A stretch of 50,521 nucleotides of DNA from an uncultured Trueperaceae bacterium. Its GTDB lineage: Bacteria; Deinococcota; Deinococci; Deinococcales; Trueperaceae. The position numbers and the translations under genes were made by a program. Below are positions 48,113-50,521 of the stretch, one piece after another. The stretch is taken from positions 1 through 50,521 of the forward strand of contig CALCHY010000038.1 in the NCBI GenBank assembly GCA_937907415.1, read 5' to 3'. The notes beneath the pieces are model-generated. The model saw only the letters and a program-made list of their open reading frames with translations, searched no databases and had not been told where the DNA came from. How positions within the stretch are numbered: the first letter of the stretch is position 1; each line of letters begins with the position of its first letter.

Positions 48113-49774
48113 TTAGGTGTGACGCGTGCCGCGCTGCGGGGCCACTGTGGGAGCGCGCTCGGCGGCCGCCTGGGCGCGCTCGAGCAGTTCGCTCGCGTGG
48201 CGCAGTGACGCATCCGTGAGGGTGCCGGATAGTAGCCGCGCGAGTTCGCTGGTGCGTTCGTCTCCTTCCAGTCGGTGCAGGCGCGTGACGGTGCGCCCAT
48301 CGACCTCGACCTTCTCGACCTTGTAATGGGCGTCCGCGAAGGCGGCCACCTGCGCGAGGTGCGTGACTACCAGCACTTGCCGCTCGCGGGCGAGGCGGGC
48401 GAGGAGCGACCCAACGTGATCCGCGGTCACGCCGCCAACGCCGGCGTCGACCTCGTCGAACGCCACCGTTGGCAAGTCTGAGCCGGTAACGAGGTGCAGT
48501 GCGAGCATGATGCGTGAGAGTTCACCGCCAGACGCCGCGTCGGACGCGCGCTTCAATGGCTCGCCCGTATTGGCGCCGAACATGAAAGCGATCTCGTCCT
48601 GGCCGTTCCGCGAGCGCTTGGTCGCCGGGGTTATCGCCACCTCGAAGCGTGCGTTCGGCAGGCCGAGCTGCTTGAGCAGCGGTAACACCCCTGCTGCGAG
48701 GGCCGCGCCGGCGCCGATGCGTGCCGTGGTTAGGTTCGCCCCGAGGGTTGCGAGTTCGACTGCCAGCGCCGCTGCTTGCGCTTCCAAGCGCACTATCTCC
48801 TGGTCGGCGCCCTGTAGTTCCTCTGCCTCGGCAGCCGCTGCCTTGCGGTAGGTGTCGACTGCCTCGAGGTCGTGGCCGTACTTGCGTTTGAGGTTCTCGA
48901 GGGCCGCGAGGCGTGCCTGGACATCGTCGAGGCGTTGGGGGTCGGCCTCGAAGTCGGAGAGGAACGCCTCGACCTCCCCACCTACTGCCCCCAGGCCGCT
49001 GACGAGCTCGCGCAGGTCGCGTGCTAGCGCTGCCAGAGCAGGAGAGTAGCGCGCCACTGTTTCGAGTTCCCTTAGGGCCGCGGCGGCGTAGGAAACGGCG
49101 TTGCCGTCCTCGCCGGCTAGTGCAGCGAACGCGCCAGCGCCCGCCTGCGTGATGCGCTCCGCGTGCTGCAAAGACGCGAGTTCGGCCGTTAGCCGCTCGT
49201 CTTCTCCAAGTTGCGGGTTGGTTGCCGCGATCTCCTTGAGTTCGAAGGCGAGGGTGTCGAGCCGCCGTGACCGCTCACGCTGTGCGTCCTGGAGGCGCGT
49301 GAGCGCGCTGGTGGTGCCCTGCAAGGCGTTGAAGGCGGCGCGGTGGCTGGCGAGTGCCGCAAGTTCGTCTGGGGCGAGCAGGCGGTCGAGTTGCTCGCGC
49401 TGGGCGGCGGGGGATAGGAGTTGCTGGGCTGAGTGCTGCCCGAAGACGCGCACCTGCTCTCCGACTGCCTCGGCCAACTCGGCTACGGTGACGAGTTCGC
49501 CGTCCAACCGAACGGCGTGGCGCCCGCTGGCGGAGAGGCGCCGCGACGCCGACGTGAGCGGCGAGCCTATGAAGGTCGCCTGGACCAAGGCGGCTTCCGC
49601 GCCAGCGCGGATGAGGTTGGCGTCCGCCCTCCCGCCGCTGAGCAACTCGAGCGCGTCAACCACGATCGACTTACCAGCGCCGGTCTCACCAGTAAGGACG
49701 TTGAGGCCAGGTGAGAGGTCGAGCGCCAACTCGTCTACGATGGCGAAGTTGCGCAGTTCGAGCGTCTGCAACAC
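48113..49774 (-). CDS. recN: DNA repair protein RecN
   Basis: This SMC-like ATPase acts early in double-strand break repair. The 553-aa product has TLELRNFAIVDELALDLSPG, Walker A VLTGETGAGKSIVVDALELL, GQHSAQQLLSPAAQREQLDR, a coiled-coil middle with a hinge (about residues 150-360), and DAASGGELSRIMLALHLV with TVAFDEVDAGVGGVTADHVG as signature and Walker B. The GTG start is 7 nt after TATACT (49782-49787). It diverges from the HMG-CoA-lyase-like gene. Confidence 0.95.
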   Translation of the reverse strand: MLQTLELRNFAIVDELALDLSPGLNVLTGETGAGKSIVVDALELLSGGRADANLIRAGAEAALVQATFIGSPLTSASRRLSASGRHAVRLDGELVTVAELAEAVGEQVRVFGQHSAQQLLSPAAQREQLDRLLAPDELAALASHRAAFNALQGTTSALTRLQDAQRERSRRLDTLAFELKEIAATNPQLGEDERLTAELASLQHAERITQAGAGAFAALAGEDGNAVSYAAAALRELETVARYSPALAALARDLRELVSGLGAVGGEVEAFLSDFEADPQRLDDVQARLAALENLKRKYGHDLEAVDTYRKAAAAEAEELQGADQEIVRLEAQAAALAVELATLGANLTTARIGAGAALAAGVLPLLKQLGLPNARFEVAITPATKRSRNGQDEIAFMFGANTGEPLKRASDAASGGELSRIMLALHLVTGSDLPTVAFDEVDAGVGGVTADHVGSLLARLARERQVLVVTHLAQVAAFADAHYKVEKVEVDGRTVTRLHRLEGDERTSELARLLSGTLTDASLRHASELLERAQAAAERAPTVAPQRGTRHT

Positions 49775-49895
49775 GCTGCCAAGTATAGATAACGGCGGCG
49801 GAAGCGCGGTAGGGAGCCGGGGCAGCCGCCTAGAGTAACTAGGCCGTAGCCGATGCCGTTACCGTATCGCCGCGGCGTGCTGGCTAGACTGAGCC

Positions 49896-50521
49896 ATGAT
49901 CTCAGTCCCTGACCAAGTCACTTGGGTCGAGTGCCCGCGCGACGCGTGGCAGGGCCTCAAGCACGTTCCTTCGACGAGCGCCAAGCTGCGGCACATCCAA
50001 GACCTGTTGGCAGCAGGCTTCGACCACCTCGATCTGGGGAGTTTCGTGTCGCCGAAGGCGGTGCCGCAGATGGCAGACACGGAGGCGCTTCTTAGTGACC
50101 TAGTCGCAGGCCCCGGCGTCGACCTCTTATGCATCATCGCCAATGAGCGGGGGCTGGCACGCGCTCGCGCTGCGAACGGCGTGACGAGCGTGGGCTACCC
50201 GCTGTCGGTCAGTGACACGTTTCAGCAGCGCAACGTTGGCCGTTCAGTCGCCGAGTCGTGGGAGTTGGTAACGGAACTCGAACAGCAGGCCAAAGCGTTT
50301 GGTATCGAGTTGGTCGTCTACCTCTCGATGGGCTTCGGCAACCCGTATGGCGACTCGTGGAGCCCGGCCAACACCGCCGCGGCGGTGGCGCGCCTGCGGG
50401 CCGCAGGCATCAAGCGCATTGCGGTGGCGGACACGCTGGGGAACGCCAACGCCGCCGCAATCGAGGCCGTTCTAGACGCCGTGCCAGAGCCGGGCGGCCT
50501 GGGCTTGCACTTGCACGCCGC
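49896..50521 (+). CDS. Hydroxymethylglutaryl-CoA lyase-like protein (partial, runs off the end)
   Basis: The first 208 codons are present. They show the HMGL-like TIM barrel: WVECPRDAWQGL (metal/substrate site Arg-Asp), HLDLGSFVSPKAVPQMADTE, SVGYPLSVSDTFQQRN, VADTLGNANAAAIEAVL and GLHLHA with the metal His pair at the window edge. The glycine-rich GCP loop near the C-terminus is not yet reached. It probably acts in leucine or branched-chain acid breakdown. The ATG is 5 nt after TAGACT (49885-49890). Confidence 0.88.
   Translation, partial: MISVPDQVTWVECPRDAWQGLKHVPSTSAKLRHIQDLLAAGFDHLDLGSFVSPKAVPQMADTEALLSDLVAGPGVDLLCIIANERGLARARAANGVTSVGYPLSVSDTFQQRNVGRSVAESWELVTELEQQAKAFGIELVVYLSMGFGNPYGDSWSPANTAAAVARLRAAGIKRIAVADTLGNANAAAIEAVLDAVPEPGGLGLHLHA

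Overview
This window looks like a piece of chromosome from a high-GC member of the Deinococcota, probably nearer to Truepera than to Deinococcus or Thermus. This is inference. It rests on the PilF-type PilB with three N-terminal GspE/PilB-like modules, the Thermus-like family 4 uracil-DNA glycosylase, and the very many genes whose start codon lies 5-8 nt after a TANNNT -10 hexamer, the leaderless arrangement common in Deinococcus. Genes are tightly packed, often with 4-base ATGA/GTGA overlaps.

Layout. Positions 1-3400 are gene-poor: a decayed coding remnant, a small Cys-rich protein gene, and an ISL3-type transposase pseudogene with an in-frame stop and a frameshift. Housekeeping content starts at tRNA-Ser(CGA). 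From 3591 to 18056 genes are mainly on the + strand: upp; wecA-wecB (surface polysaccharide precursors); folP-folB-folK; a metallophosphoesterase; ackA and a ROK kinase; an UPF0316 protein; a membrane-anchored PASTA protein; an E3-binding-domain protein with a degenerate acyltransferase domain; and ubiX-ispD-ispE. From 18073 to 21993 (-): ilvD, ThuA, Gfo/Idh and a zincin. A PadR regulator with an ABC/FtsX pair follows on +. From 25010 to 34551 (-): leuCDB, pilT, pilB, a YqeG-type phosphatase, an alpha/beta hydrolase without its catalytic serine, and tatD. A 56-aa ORF and rlpA (+) face trpBA (-), which follows gluQ and sucCD. The end holds mogA, DUF456, lgt, a short glmU and carA (+), then udg-DUF1844-dtd, a hypothetical gene, a zinc-ribbon gene and recN (-), and the start of an HMG-CoA-lyase-like gene (+).

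The most notable signals are regulatory. The trpBA and leuCDB operons each start with a good -35/-10 promoter followed within 6-7 nt by the ATG of a short ORF: 26 codons with tandem Trp codons before trpBA, 32 codons with tandem Leu codons before leuCDB. Each is followed by mutually exclusive RNA pairings. These look like attenuators whose leader peptides are themselves translated from leaderless mRNA. Several proteins also keep the family fold but lose expected functional residues: the family 4 UDG without any cysteine, the hydrolase with GHGFG in place of GHSxG, the ROK kinase without the zinc cysteines, the short GlmU and the E2-like protein.
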